NCBI GenBank assembly: GCA_017562135.1
Contig: QEYB01000026.1
Span: 372,001-436,000, forward strand
Reading direction: 5' to 3'
Length of the DNA stretch: 64,000 nt
Source of the DNA: Dipylidium caninum
Taxonomy: Eukaryota > Platyhelminthes > Cestoda > Cyclophyllidea > Dipylidiidae
Shown: positions 11,195 through 23,200 of the stretch, piece by piece
Position numbering within the stretch: the first letter of the stretch is position 1
Layout: every line of letters starts with the position of its first letter
Position numbers and translations under genes: made by a program
Notes under the pieces: model-generated
Database searches by the model: none
What the model saw: the letters and a program-made list of their open reading frames with translations, nothing else
Told to the model about the DNA's origin: nothing

Positions 11195-14100
11195 TTATTC
11201 TTCTTCTAGGAAACTAGCTTCAATTATTTCCAGTGAATCTGACAGTGTTTCTACTGTGTGGGTTTTCTGAGGTCCTTCCTCCCCGTCATCTACATCCTCA
11301 CAACAGGAGTCTTCGATCACGATATCGCGTGTCTTTTCCACACTCTTAATCGGAGATTCCGTTGTGTCAGTTAAAAAGATTTCCGACATAACAGTGCTCT
11401 ATAAGCGAAAAGATGTTGAAATCGTCTCGTAGCAATCATAGTTTAGTGTAGAATATGAGAATATACCTTCCTGAATGACAAACGATTCATGGTTTGGCCG
11501 ATTTCAGTATGATCAGTTGATGCAGATGTGGTACTAGTAGTGGAAGAATAACTAGAAGTATCCAATAGAGGTACGTGTAGCTGGAACATTGAATATGGCA
11601 AAAATTCCTCTTTTTCCTTTTGGTCGATCCGTTGAGGACCGGTTGTAAGGTTAATTTCCGACGAATTACTGTAAACTTCCTCGGAAGATTTATCCCTATC
11701 CGAAAAGTTATGTATGCCACAACCTGGTGCGTTGAACATGGGCCTCTTAGAGTCCTTCTTTGAAGGGATAAAAAAGTCCCCAACAGGGTGATTGCACGTG
11801 GGTTTTGAAGGTATGAATTCATTACGTTGGACTCTTGTGGATTCTTCAAAGTTCCCAGCTGTCTCCAACTTCAAAGCCGCTTCGCCCAGCTTTAAACGAT
11901 TCTCTGCAAACATTCTCTCGGCCACATTTTCTTCTTCGTTCTTCCGATCTTCTTTGCGGCTAAATAGCAGATCATGGTAGGAGATATCGAAAACCACATC
12001 TGTCATTGATTTCACAAAAGCCAAATTTGACTCTAACTCAGGATAAATTTGGTGCTCTGTATTGTCGTGCAGATCAGCTAGCTGGCGCTGCGTAGAAGAG
12101 AAGTGCGAGTCTTTGTCGAGGCTGAAGAGTTCGACTAACTCCTGGCGAGTAAAATAACGATAGGGATCAGTGAACTCAGTGTCTGCTGGACGATCAGCCG
12201 CTGCCTGACCAATGGTCTGACGGATAACAGAGTCCTTAAAAACTTGACGGCGGTATATTTTTTCTTCGACCGTAGCACACGTAATTAGGCGATAAACAAC
12301 CACATTCGAGTGTTGACCAATTCGGTAGACACGGTCCACGGCTTGGGCGTCTATTGAAGGATTCCAAGAAGGATCGAGGATCACCACCCGATCTGCTGAC
12401 GTGATGGTCAAGCCCACGCCACCCACCTCGATAATTGCAATAATATGGAAGAAATCGACTTTAGACAAGGCTAGGCTCTTCCGCTCAATCATGTATCGGA
12501 AGTCATTTTCATTACTTTTGAAAAAGCTTGTACTTAATGAGGATGGGATAATCATAATCCGGAAATAAAAGTTGAACCCGGTGTAATAATCTATGAAGAC
12601 ACATCCAGTATTTTAATCACAAACCTCGGCAAGTTCATTGTTTGATCGGTTTGGAAAATTAGGAGCTAGACTACGTTAAAAGTTTTATTTCGGGGATTAA
12701 GTAGAGATGTGATGCGATAAAAACGAATCGCCATGAGCCAGTAATAAGGTAGAAATCCACTTCTAACGATAATAGTAATCAAAGTACTGTTCTCATCAAC
12801 ATATACTGATATCGTATTAGCCGTGGCACTGATTCAATATCATCGTAGAGTTAATTTGACAATTTTCGACCAAATAATGGGTTTAGTTTTACCATAAATT
12901 TGATAGCAAACGTCAATGAAAAACACAAGTACATGGATGCGATTAACTATCGTGATTAAGGACTCATCCCCTTCGGGCAATAACTGGATTTTTGTTGAAG
13001 ATCGCAGCGAGATTAAAACAAGCTAAATACATCATGTGGGCACCCTAAAAATTCTAATTATTACAAATTAAAACAATTTAATTACCAAAAAAGAGTAAAG
13101 GTAACTTTTCAACAGATACAACTGGTTTGACCTAATGCACATACTAAAAAGGTTTATTTCACTTACTCGAGATACTTCAAGAGAGCTAGCACATTATTAC
13201 AATGTCCACGCCTCACCTTCGTTATACCTTATCTTGACATTTGGCTAGAGTAATTTTGCAGTTTATAAAAAAAGACAAAATCATTCCCCGGCTGACCCAA
13301 GATGCTACATTCTTACACATTCTTGCTACTGAAAATGTTCAACAATGAACTCTAGACAAGGATGATCGTCCCACAACTGGTACAGTCTTGAGAAGCGTAT
13401 GAAAATTGACACTACCTGGGTAGTAAGTAGCAATGCTGTGTAACTCAAATCTCCATCGAACTGCTTAAGCACCACCATTCTTTCTTCCAGTTTTTTCAGT
13501 CGACCGTCCAGCCGAAGAACGCGATGCATCCCCAGTTTGGGAGATCGACCAGGTTTCTCGTTAATGCCCAAGATCGCTGCTTCTGCCATGTTCAATAAGC
13601 GCAAAGATTGAGAGAAGACGAGTGTACGGTGTGCCGGTGTACCGTTTCGAAATGCCTCTTCTTGGAATAGTTCAAGCAGGCGTACTAAGAAACCCAATTT
13701 TCCTGACTCCTCAACTAGAGCATCGTGTGAGGGTGCTCGAATTTCACTTCCTGGCAAAACTTTTGAAACATCTAGTCCCAGATTAGCGCATTGGTCTGTA
13801 GAGAGAAGACGCGGGTGATCACACAACTTCTTCAGGATAGTTAATTCTACCAAGGGAGAGCGTCGTGTGGTTCCGCCAAAAAGCAATGCCTTTACGTGAT
13901 CTAGCCTGAGGAAATTGCGATAAATGTTTTCCTGTAGAGGGCTCAAATAAATCCACACAACAATCTCGTTTTTGCGAGGCATTGAATTCTCCGCAACCAC
14001 CGCAAGTGTGTCTTGTTTTGTCCGACGTAATAAAAATGGCCTAATCATTTTGTTCAGTGACTCTGCCATTAGGTTGCCATGTAAACGCTCGGCAGCAGAT

Positions 14101-17100
14101 GCGTCACGCTCTCTAGACCGAAGGATAGGCTTTTCGTATTGCAGAAGGAAAGTCTTCTGACTGCCCAGCAAGCGACCCGTATGAGTGAAATCGAAAAGGG
14201 ACCAGAGCTCGCGCAGGTTATTCTGCACTGCAGTGCCAGTGAGGAGGAGACGATGGCAGCAGGTGATAGTGCGTACAACCTTGGCAATCTGTGTGGAGGG
14301 GTTTTTGATACGATGTGCCTCATCGAGAATTAAATAGTCGTAGGTGAAGGCCCGAACGGGAGGATGAAGAGTTGTGGATGAGAGCCAAGGAGGAGAGTTA
14401 TTTTGGGAGTTGTGATCGCTAGCAATGTCCCGGATACCACTAACGAGCATATTGTAGGTAGTGAGAAGAATGCCACCGCGACTCTGGACAGAAAAAAGAG
14501 CGCGTTGCCGAGCGTTTTTGGCTAATTCATAGTAAGTAAAGAGGCGCATTGATGGAGACCACTTAGCAAACTCTGACCGCCAGGTCTCGAGCACGGAGAC
14601 GGGAGCAAGGATCAGTGCAGTCTGAGGTTTCTTCGACCTCGCTTGTGAGAGGAAGTAGCCCGTCAAAAAGGCAATTGTCTAAATAAAGAGATGACAAATC
14701 ACCGATGGTTGGGAACCTTGAGTGGGTTCTGTGCTAAAAAAAAACATTCTGACGACTTGTCCAGCTTCTCAAACAGGCAAACAATTAACCTGTATGGTTT
14801 TCGGTTCTTGTAACTGAATACATACAATCATACATTAAGTTGCTTAAAATAATGGGTTTAGAGGACCAAAATGGGAGTATGTCAAGAGGAATGTATAGGT
14901 AGCTAGGTCTGAGGAATAAAGAATATCCAGGCAAAACATCTCCTCTCGAAATGAGTTTGGCGCCTCAACATTCATTCAAAATATGACGAGTTATAACAGT
15001 CACAATAAGTGAAAAAAGTTACATCATATACAAATATAAAAGTCCGGCGTTAGGGGATCAGCGACTACCCATGAAACAACCGAGACTTGAAAAATTGTTG
15101 CAGACTATTCCGTTAATATAAATAAATCTACATAATGAGCGGCTGCACCTATCACCACAAGGATGACCATACCAATAGTAATACCGGATGTTTAAAGAAT
15201 AGAGATAAAAAAACCAGCCTGTAATGTCTTGCCAAGACCCATGTCATCAGCAAGAATACCGCCGGGAGCAGTTTTGTGGAGATTCCACAGCCATGAAACG
15301 CCATCACGCTGGTATGGGTAGAGTTTTTTATGTATGGAACGAGGCAAGAAGAAGTCCTCAGCAAGTTCGACCACGTCTGCATCCGGTGAATCCGACGTTT
15401 TCAGAGATAGGTTGGCCGCGTCACGAGTAAGATCAGCAATATCGTCATCAACGTTTTCTTTCTCGTCACGCAGATTATTCTAAAATCCAGTGAGGGCCAT
15501 ATTTCATTATTTAGCGGCATGAACTATTCAAGAGTACCCTACGAAAGTCTGCTTACTTACTTACATACAAGATGGTACAACAATGACACACATTAAGGCG
15601 TAATTTTAGAGGACATTGTCATGTTTTTCCGACGGTGGAAAAAATTTATCAAACAAACCGTCCAAGTATTCAGGCATGGGCGTAAATTATTCATTCTAAT
15701 AATGAGATAATTTGCCAGTTTCAAGGTTACACATTTAAATTCGATACTTCATAGAGATACATAAAGCGATTCAATGATTCGCAAAATGGAGTGTCGCACC
15801 TCTTTCCCACGCGAATTTATTAGGAGCCTAGGTAAACCACGACGGGTAGCAACATTCTTAGACATAGTTTAGACGTAGTTACAAGATCAATTTGTCTATA
15901 AATTAATCACAGTCATTACAAAACATCTAATTCGAAATGGCAAGATTAAGAAGACCAGACGAGGCCCTTTAAATACAATATCTATGAGGTAGTATAGGTC
16001 ACTGGATTTGTGGTTAGATAGGAAGATTTACATCAAAATTGTTTAAACTGCGTGTTAAATATAAGCACAAAAAGCCAAAGTGATTAAAATTTGTATCTCT
16101 ATATCGACTAGTAATAAAGGTTAATTGATAAATGATGGTAGGAATTCGTTTAAATCGACGGCACTATTAAGCACAGTAAATTTTACAACTATCATTATAT
16201 CCGTCAAATATCGATACAGTAAAAGTCGTGGATTTTCAAAACAACAAATAAATTGATAAAGTTAAAATTGAACAATCAATTAAAAAAATCTCATCTGTGC
16301 GGTTTGTTAGACAGGTAAATCGAAGAAAATGGTAAATATCAGGAGTACCTCTTCCTCTTCGATCTCGGCGATTAGATCCCTCAAGCGCTTGATTCTCCGC
16401 TGGAATTTGTCACTTGGACATAGAGTGTCAGCACGAAGAAGGAGTTGAAGAGTTCCACGGTAGTCCTTGACTTGAAAAAGCGCCCGCGCTTTCGTATCTA
16501 ATTCAGCGGCGGCACTGCGCGCGGCCTCGGCCTTCTTCTCTATATCAGTCTCGCGATCTGTGTCAAGGATTTCCTTGAGACGCACGATTTTGCGAGCCGT
16601 TTTTAGGCAAAGGATCAATACTATAAGCCTCTTCCAAGGCGTGAAGAGATTCTGCGACCTTTCCCTCTTCAAAGAGAAGACGAGCATGTGCCAGAAGCTT
16701 CTTTGCTCCATTTTTTACCTGAATAGAAGTTTAGATACACAAAACATTACTCTATACATGGACGGCCCAACGCCGATTAACTTCTTAACGGGAGTTTTTT
16801 GAAGAACAAAATGGTATGCGAAAATAGCAAAGGCAATAAGTCAATTGGAATAAGAACTTAAATCTTTGTTGTGAATTGAAATAACAAGAAAAAATAGGAT
16901 TGTCACGACAAAATACTACATTATTCGGATAAAATTAAGTCAGACGGTGAAACAACTCGGGGTAATCGCATAGTGAGAAATGGAAAGTGGTATGATCTAA
17001 TAGGCTTTGTGTCTACATGAGGCAAACAAACGAAGCAGATGAGCTAAGTTAAAAATTGGGTTAATTTGATTTCTGAACAGAGGTAAGTAATAAGTAGGAA

Positions 17101-19125
17101 TACCCAGATCTTTAAGCTATTGACTTGACACCTAATACAAAATGACCAAATAGGTGAAAACGAGTCAAAACGGCACTCGTTAGGCGAAGTTTAAGACATT
17201 GACGTCTGACAAATATTAGAGATGAAAATTGCCCTTACCTGAAAATTTGGTCGCGCTTATATAGAAATTGTGGTAACGCCTAAGTATGGGAATGGGCTCG
17301 TAATATACAACAGAAAGGGGGCACAATGGGAATGAGGGACACGAGTTACATTGATACTCACATCTGTATCAACAGTTCCTTCCTTTCTGATAACAATCTT
17401 TTCCATCCCCGTCGAACTCCGTGAACTAGTGTCCTGCACAAAAAGGAGGCAGTAGCTAGAGCAATAATAAAATAGAATTAACAGAAGTGGACGTAGACTC
17501 CCATATTATTACGCACCTTTCGTCGGTGAGAAAGCGACACCGACTTATCTGGCTTTCTGAACGATGAAGTTTGAGAAGTGTCCTGTGATACAAAAATGAG
17601 AACGAGGACGTTGAAAAAAAAACTCGAGTAATACTATTAGTTTAGATGAAACGCAATAATATTTTTAGTCTCCTGAAGTTACTCCACAGTGAAAAAGAAC
17701 TATGAGGAAAATCATTCAGTCCTCCAAGTTAAGTCAGCAGCAAAAAGGCTAACTTTCGGCTATTAATGAAGACTATATTGCAAGCAAACCAAGTTTATTC
17801 GATTCAAGAGAAAAAACTAAAAGTATGACATTACACTATCACACTTTGATGTTTTAAATGACTAAAGAGCTGAAGAAAAAACTTAACAAGACAATTTCTT
17901 AATAATCCGAATTCTGGGAAACAAGTAAAATAAACTGGTCTTTTAGGCTCCAAGCAAGTAAGTTCTAACACCATTATACAATAATAATGGAGCTCACGTT
18001 TTCCTTGGCGAAGTGCTCATTCTTAACTTTGTTGTTTCGTACCTCAAGAGACTCATCAATGCTATGACACTGAAAACAAAAAAAAGCAGTTGAAAATTAG
18101 AAATAAAAGAAGTCACTAAATAAACGGAATCTTTCGAAATTAAGTCAGTTGCATTGAAACAATGAGGGGGGGTTAAGTAGATTTAACCTCAAATGGCTGC
18201 AGTTATGTGGCGTAGAAAAATTACAATGGAAGATATCATCTGAAGACATGCAAGTGAATTAACGTAATAGAAAGGGACGTCTCCTAGTAGGGCAAAAAAA
18301 ATTAACTCTAGAAACTTAATTACATCAAAACCATGTACCTTTCACGTGAAAAAATACCAATGAATAAAGAGAAAACAATTCCTCCCGTGACCACTTAAAA
18401 TACGAAGTGTTTTAGTGACACAAGTTTTAGCTAGGCTTAATATTATGTTAAACGAGGCCGAGTTCTTTAAGTTGCGAAAAAATGAAAAAATCCTAACACG
18501 TAATAAAATAGTTGTCAAAATTACAAAGAACGCATTTGGTGGTGGTTAATAGGAAAATAAGTACCCATATCTAGACAAACTACTTCCCTATCCTACCATC
18601 TGTCTAACAATATTAACCTGTTTTCATAAATTTTTCGGCAAATTTGTTTAAGTCGAGAGCCATTGAAGTACATACATCCTGATTTTTTTCAATGAGACGA
18701 CAATAACATGCGTGTTTTCGCTAATTTTATGAGACATGGAAGTGACATCGCCCATAATTACCCGTTTACTGCGGAACACAACAAACAATCTTCTAAGAAA
18801 TAAGAACAAGTATCTGAGCTGTCACAATGGCGGAAGCCTAAAAAGGGTAAATAATCAAGAATTCTACCTTTTGACCAACTAATTCTTTCTCTTCGCGGAT
18901 AGAGAGGCTAGAAGTTCCAGCAATAATGTCGTCAAGATCAGAAAAGTGGATCTTCTCAGTTCCGTGCAATTTTTCGGAGGGAGAGAGTTTAAAAGTGACC
19001 TGAATTTTCTTTAAGGAATCTTTGACGTCGTCACTTTCGTGAAGACTATGCGCTCCCGACTCCACGCTTTTAGAGGGCAGAGAAAATGAATCATCGTCTT
19101 TCGATGGAGATACACTCATTGTCAT
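11195..19125 (-). CDS. ERCC6L: ERCC6L (PICH), SNF2-family DNA translocase
   Basis: Nine minus-strand exons: 19125-18868, 18069-17998, 17582-17517, 17433-17362, 16718-16349, 15479-15219, 14678-13416, 12426-11467 and 11398-11195. All are phase 0, about 1,174 residues (human is 1,250). PICH is an ATP-driven translocase that binds ultrafine anaphase DNA bridges. Order: acidic/Ser-rich N-terminus (1-156), a TPR unit ([19 protein letters not shown]), Walker A DDMGLGKT (357-364), DEAH (485-488), [20 protein letters not shown], then the helicase C half with [11 protein letters not shown] (815-825) and the family mark [18 protein letters not shown], followed by a disordered tail. Oddities: exon 5 is 370 nt where phase requires 369, and the TPR frame breaks at a T5 run (16600-16604). 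The exon 6 donor reads GC, not GT. Exons 3 and 4 look duplicated. Exon 1 has in-frame ATGs at 19125 and 19119. The intron at 18867-18070 could hide another exon. Confidence 0.92.
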
Positions 19126-20219
19126 CCGAAAGCTATATAGTATGAGGAGAATATATCCGAGGATTTGAGAATGCAAATATGGGATAAACTAGTGCATCGA
19201 CAGCAGAAAAGCTATGCGTGATAGTAATAATGTTTAAGCCACTTTAAATAACTCCAGCATCCTCAGGGAGGAAAAAAGAAGCAGGCTCAGATTCATGGAC
19301 GACAGTTAAATGAATGGAAAAATGGGTAAACATTTATAGACCACGCAAAGTTAAAATTCGCCAATTTCCAATACCCTAACACTTCATGGATTAAAAGCAC
19401 TGAAAAGGCATGTGAAGTGAATAGAGGGCCCAATCTATCACAAATAGAACTATAACTCGCCTAAATTGTCAGCCCACTAATGTCTAAACTGGGGAACATT
19501 ATAGGCTAAAATGCCAAGGTTAATCTGGCCAAGGTGACCAGACTAGCGAGGCTATATAGTTCAATGTGAACACCACTGCCTGGCCTACCTTAAAAATAAA
19601 ACTGTAGGAATCTATACTTAATATCGTATTTTCATTAAGTACTTAAACACAACATGGTCAAGACCCTCACAGTTTTACAATCCAATTATATTTGAAATGA
19701 GATCACCAATTTTCTCCGCTAACCTACCGAATCATTTTGTTACGGGCTAGCCAGCGGCTCTCGGTCAGCGCTTATGTTTTGAGTGACCTAGTTTACAAAG
19801 TGAACCGTCTGATAGACCTATGCACAACCTAACGTACCGCATCACAGTAATTAGCGAGAGGTACCTTCAAATGGCAGGGCATTGTTTTGCTTACTCATTG
19901 GTGGTTTACCTTTACACTCGACAGTGCTAGGGTCGCCTTTTCCATGATTCAGTACATCTCTCTCGGCTTTGGATTTTAGTATAATTGAGCGACTTGCTGG
20001 GACGTTAGCACGGACAACCGAATTTCATTGAGAACATTAGAATTGTTCTCTCATCTTAGTCATCACGTGGTGCATATTTTAAGGAGCGGGTCATCAGTTT
20101 ATAAGTTTCCTTGTCCTTTTCCTTTAAGGCGAGGCACATCCCTATCAAGCGCCCAGGAAGTCGTTACGTTTTCTGACCCCGATCCGCCATATTGATTTCA
20201 CCTCGGTTGAGATCTCGAA
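19126..20219. promoter_or_regulatory. Divergent intergenic region between ERCC6L and SRBD1
   Basis: About 1.1 kb between two divergently transcribed starts. A CACGTG E-box lies at 20064-20069 and a reversed CCAAT (ATTGG) near 19900. No coding segment is supported. Promoter function is inferred from position. Confidence 0.45.
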
Positions 20220-23200
20220 ATGAATACAGTGGATATGGATTGGGACTTGATCGGGGAGATAGCAGCCACATGTGGGACTGACAGATCCACAACTTCTAGG
20301 GTCATCAACCTTTTCAATGACGGGAACACGCTGCCTTTTATTGCGCGGTATAGAAAAGAAGCTACTGGCAACCTGGACCCTGAAGCTTTGCGCGCTATTA
20401 AGACTAAGCTGACCCAGTGCAAGTACGTTTATCACAACTGATCTCTTCTAAGGAAAGAGAATTCCATTCATGGGCCAGAAATGGGACAGAAATGTCATTA
20501 TTTGAATCGTAGCATCAACAATTCATTCCTCTTCGGAATAAATGTTCAGGCCGTGTCGCATACCAATAGACAGCATCCTTTAAATTGTGGAATACGGCAA
20601 AATAAGTTTAATTTAAATCCCTTGCCTTTGTTCCTTAAAGTTAACGATGGACATTGCGATTTGAGCTCTACCTTAAGTAGAATACTTTATGAAGACGCAA
20701 CCTTTTTGGGAATGCGTCTTACTCTTGACTAAAGTTTATTGGTTTTGATACAAGATCTCGTCGATTGTCTCTAAATACGTTAACAACTTTATTATTCGAG
20801 TTCCTTCTCTGTTTTTATTTATAAGCAGAATTATGGTTATGAAATTCGGATTATATCTGACCGGAGTTTTGTTCTTTGAAATACTTTCAGGAGGTTTTTG
20901 TGAGTAAATTAGATGAGTATCTTCTCTGTGGATTGAATACTCTGATTTTATTTATATACTTATTTTCCTGTCATCTTTGTTACTAACTAGGGAGGTGATG
21001 GAGAAGGTGGGACGCGCATGCATCCAACTCTCAGCCAAAGGCCTTTTGACAGAGGACGTGATGGCCAGTTTGCGTCAATGCAAGACTAAAACCGATGTTG
21101 TATTGATTGTAGGTCCTTTCACTTCCTTTTCATACTGCAATTATTTTGACACATTTTCGTATCTGGCCTCTTTCAGACTGAACCCCTTAAGAGTACGGCT
21201 GTCAAATCCCTTGCTGCGAAGGCGCGTGCTGCAGGTCTGGAGCCTGTGGCCTATGCAGTTTTCCGACTTGGAAGAAAAGTGGATTTCAGCTCTGCTCTCG
21301 TTGATATGACAGAGGCCGAAGTGAAGACAGGAGTGTTAAACCTTATGGCGGAATCAATTTGCAAGGATCCTAACGTCGTGAAAACCTCAGAGGAACTGTA
21401 GGTCACTTGTTTGAATATTAGTGCCAGTTTAAAACCTAGTCGGTTTAAAAGTAATCCTTTTTTCAACCATTTGGCTTCAGTCGTACACTTCCTATTTTTT
21501 CCGTCTGAATATTTCCACTTTTTTCTAACATTTGGCGATATGCGTATTTTTCTCGAATCCTAGTAACAAGCTTGTTCTTGGTTTTTCCGTATCGATAAAC
21601 ATTTTGGCATCAAAGTTTTTTTCTGAACAAGGCAACTTTCTAGGTGAGAAGGATGCGTTATTTGTTTCTTTTTGCTATTTGTAGTTGTTTCGAGATTTCT
21701 CCCATCCTCATCACCTCTCGAGTGATAGAGACACTTCCAAATAATTCGAAGTTCAAGCTTGAGAGGGATTTGGACAATTTCAAGACCTATTTTGCATTCT
21801 CCAAGCCTTTTAACCTTATTGCGCCCCACCAGGTTTGCTTTACTTTTTACACGCCACAATTGCTTTACTTCGTGCTTGTGGTATACTTTCTTTAATTTGG
21901 TCTCATTATTCCCAGTTGATCATATCCAAACTGGCTGACTTTCAGTTAAGGTTTGGAAGAGATAAGTATCTAGTCAGACCTAAGAACCAACCTTGGCGAT
22001 AAGTAACACCGTCCTATATTTAAAAATAAAACTTAAAATTTGCGCCTAGAACACGCATCGGCATAAGAAGTCTTGAGCTTGTATAATCTCAATATTTGTC
22101 ATCTTAGGTTTGTGCTTCTTCGAACAAAGCTTTTCATTTGCATAGGTTTATCATTCCATAAATGGTAGCTTTTTGTAACTCAGAATACATATTAATCATC
22201 ACTTGAAACCTCAACGTCAAAAGCTATCGAATTCGTGAGCTAGGTATTTGCACAAAGTGGGTGCATAAATCCATGGAGTTTTTGTGGACATTATTTTAAG
22301 GTATGGAAGTTTGTGCTTTTAAAACTGGTACGAGGATGGGTTGACATGCTCGATATCCCCTCAGGTGTTGGCTATCAATCGGGCAGAAGATCGGAAGATC
22401 ATTCGTGTGAAAATGGAATTTCATGCCTCCCTGATTGCTCGCATTCGTACGGTCGTGGAGCAGCGCTTTCTGTCTAATGTACATCCCAGCCATCACAAGC
22501 TCTTTTGGGATGCTTTCGAGGACGGCTGGAAGAGGCTCATGAGGCCCTTTCTAACGCGAAAGTTGCGGTGGGAAGAGTATTACAAATACAGCGAGTGCTT
22601 CTTATCACATTAGTTGTTTCTATGATTCCTTGAAATGGGATGTGTTATTAATTATTTTGTAGTGCTCGGTTGAATATGTGATGATTTTCTTCGTTGAACT
22701 TCCGCTCTAGAATCGTTTATTAGCGCTAGTGATTAGAACGTTATCTTCAATTTCTTCTTGTCCCCATCATATTTTTACGCAACCTGTTATTATTCTCAGA
22801 CATCTGGAGCCACATAGTCAGCTGGGAACTACTGATATTACGATTTATTTCAGCACTTCAATCTATATTGCTTTAGAGTGGCCATTTTGCGCTCTCCTCA
22901 AACTATCAATCTTGAATACTTATTTCCTTGACTCAGCAAAACCACTTGTATATCATATCAATTGTGTTCCAGTAGTTGGTCCTTCAATTCATCTCACTTG
23001 TTTCTACGTTCACAGATCTCATATCACTTCAGTCGCGCAAGAAATCTCTCTTAGCGTCTTTGCAGACAATCTGCGCCGCCTTCTCATGAGGGCGCCACTG
23101 CGCAGCACCCCGCCACCCTGCGCCGGCGACCTCAACGCTGCCACTTCGAATATCTTCTGTCAGCGACCTCAACGCGTGCCTTCCCCTGAGGTGATTTCCG

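Noticed and set aside
16349..16718. ERCC6L as a pseudogene because of the frame break
   Set aside because: All other exons are intact with conserved catalytic motifs and phases, and the single break is at a homopolymer.
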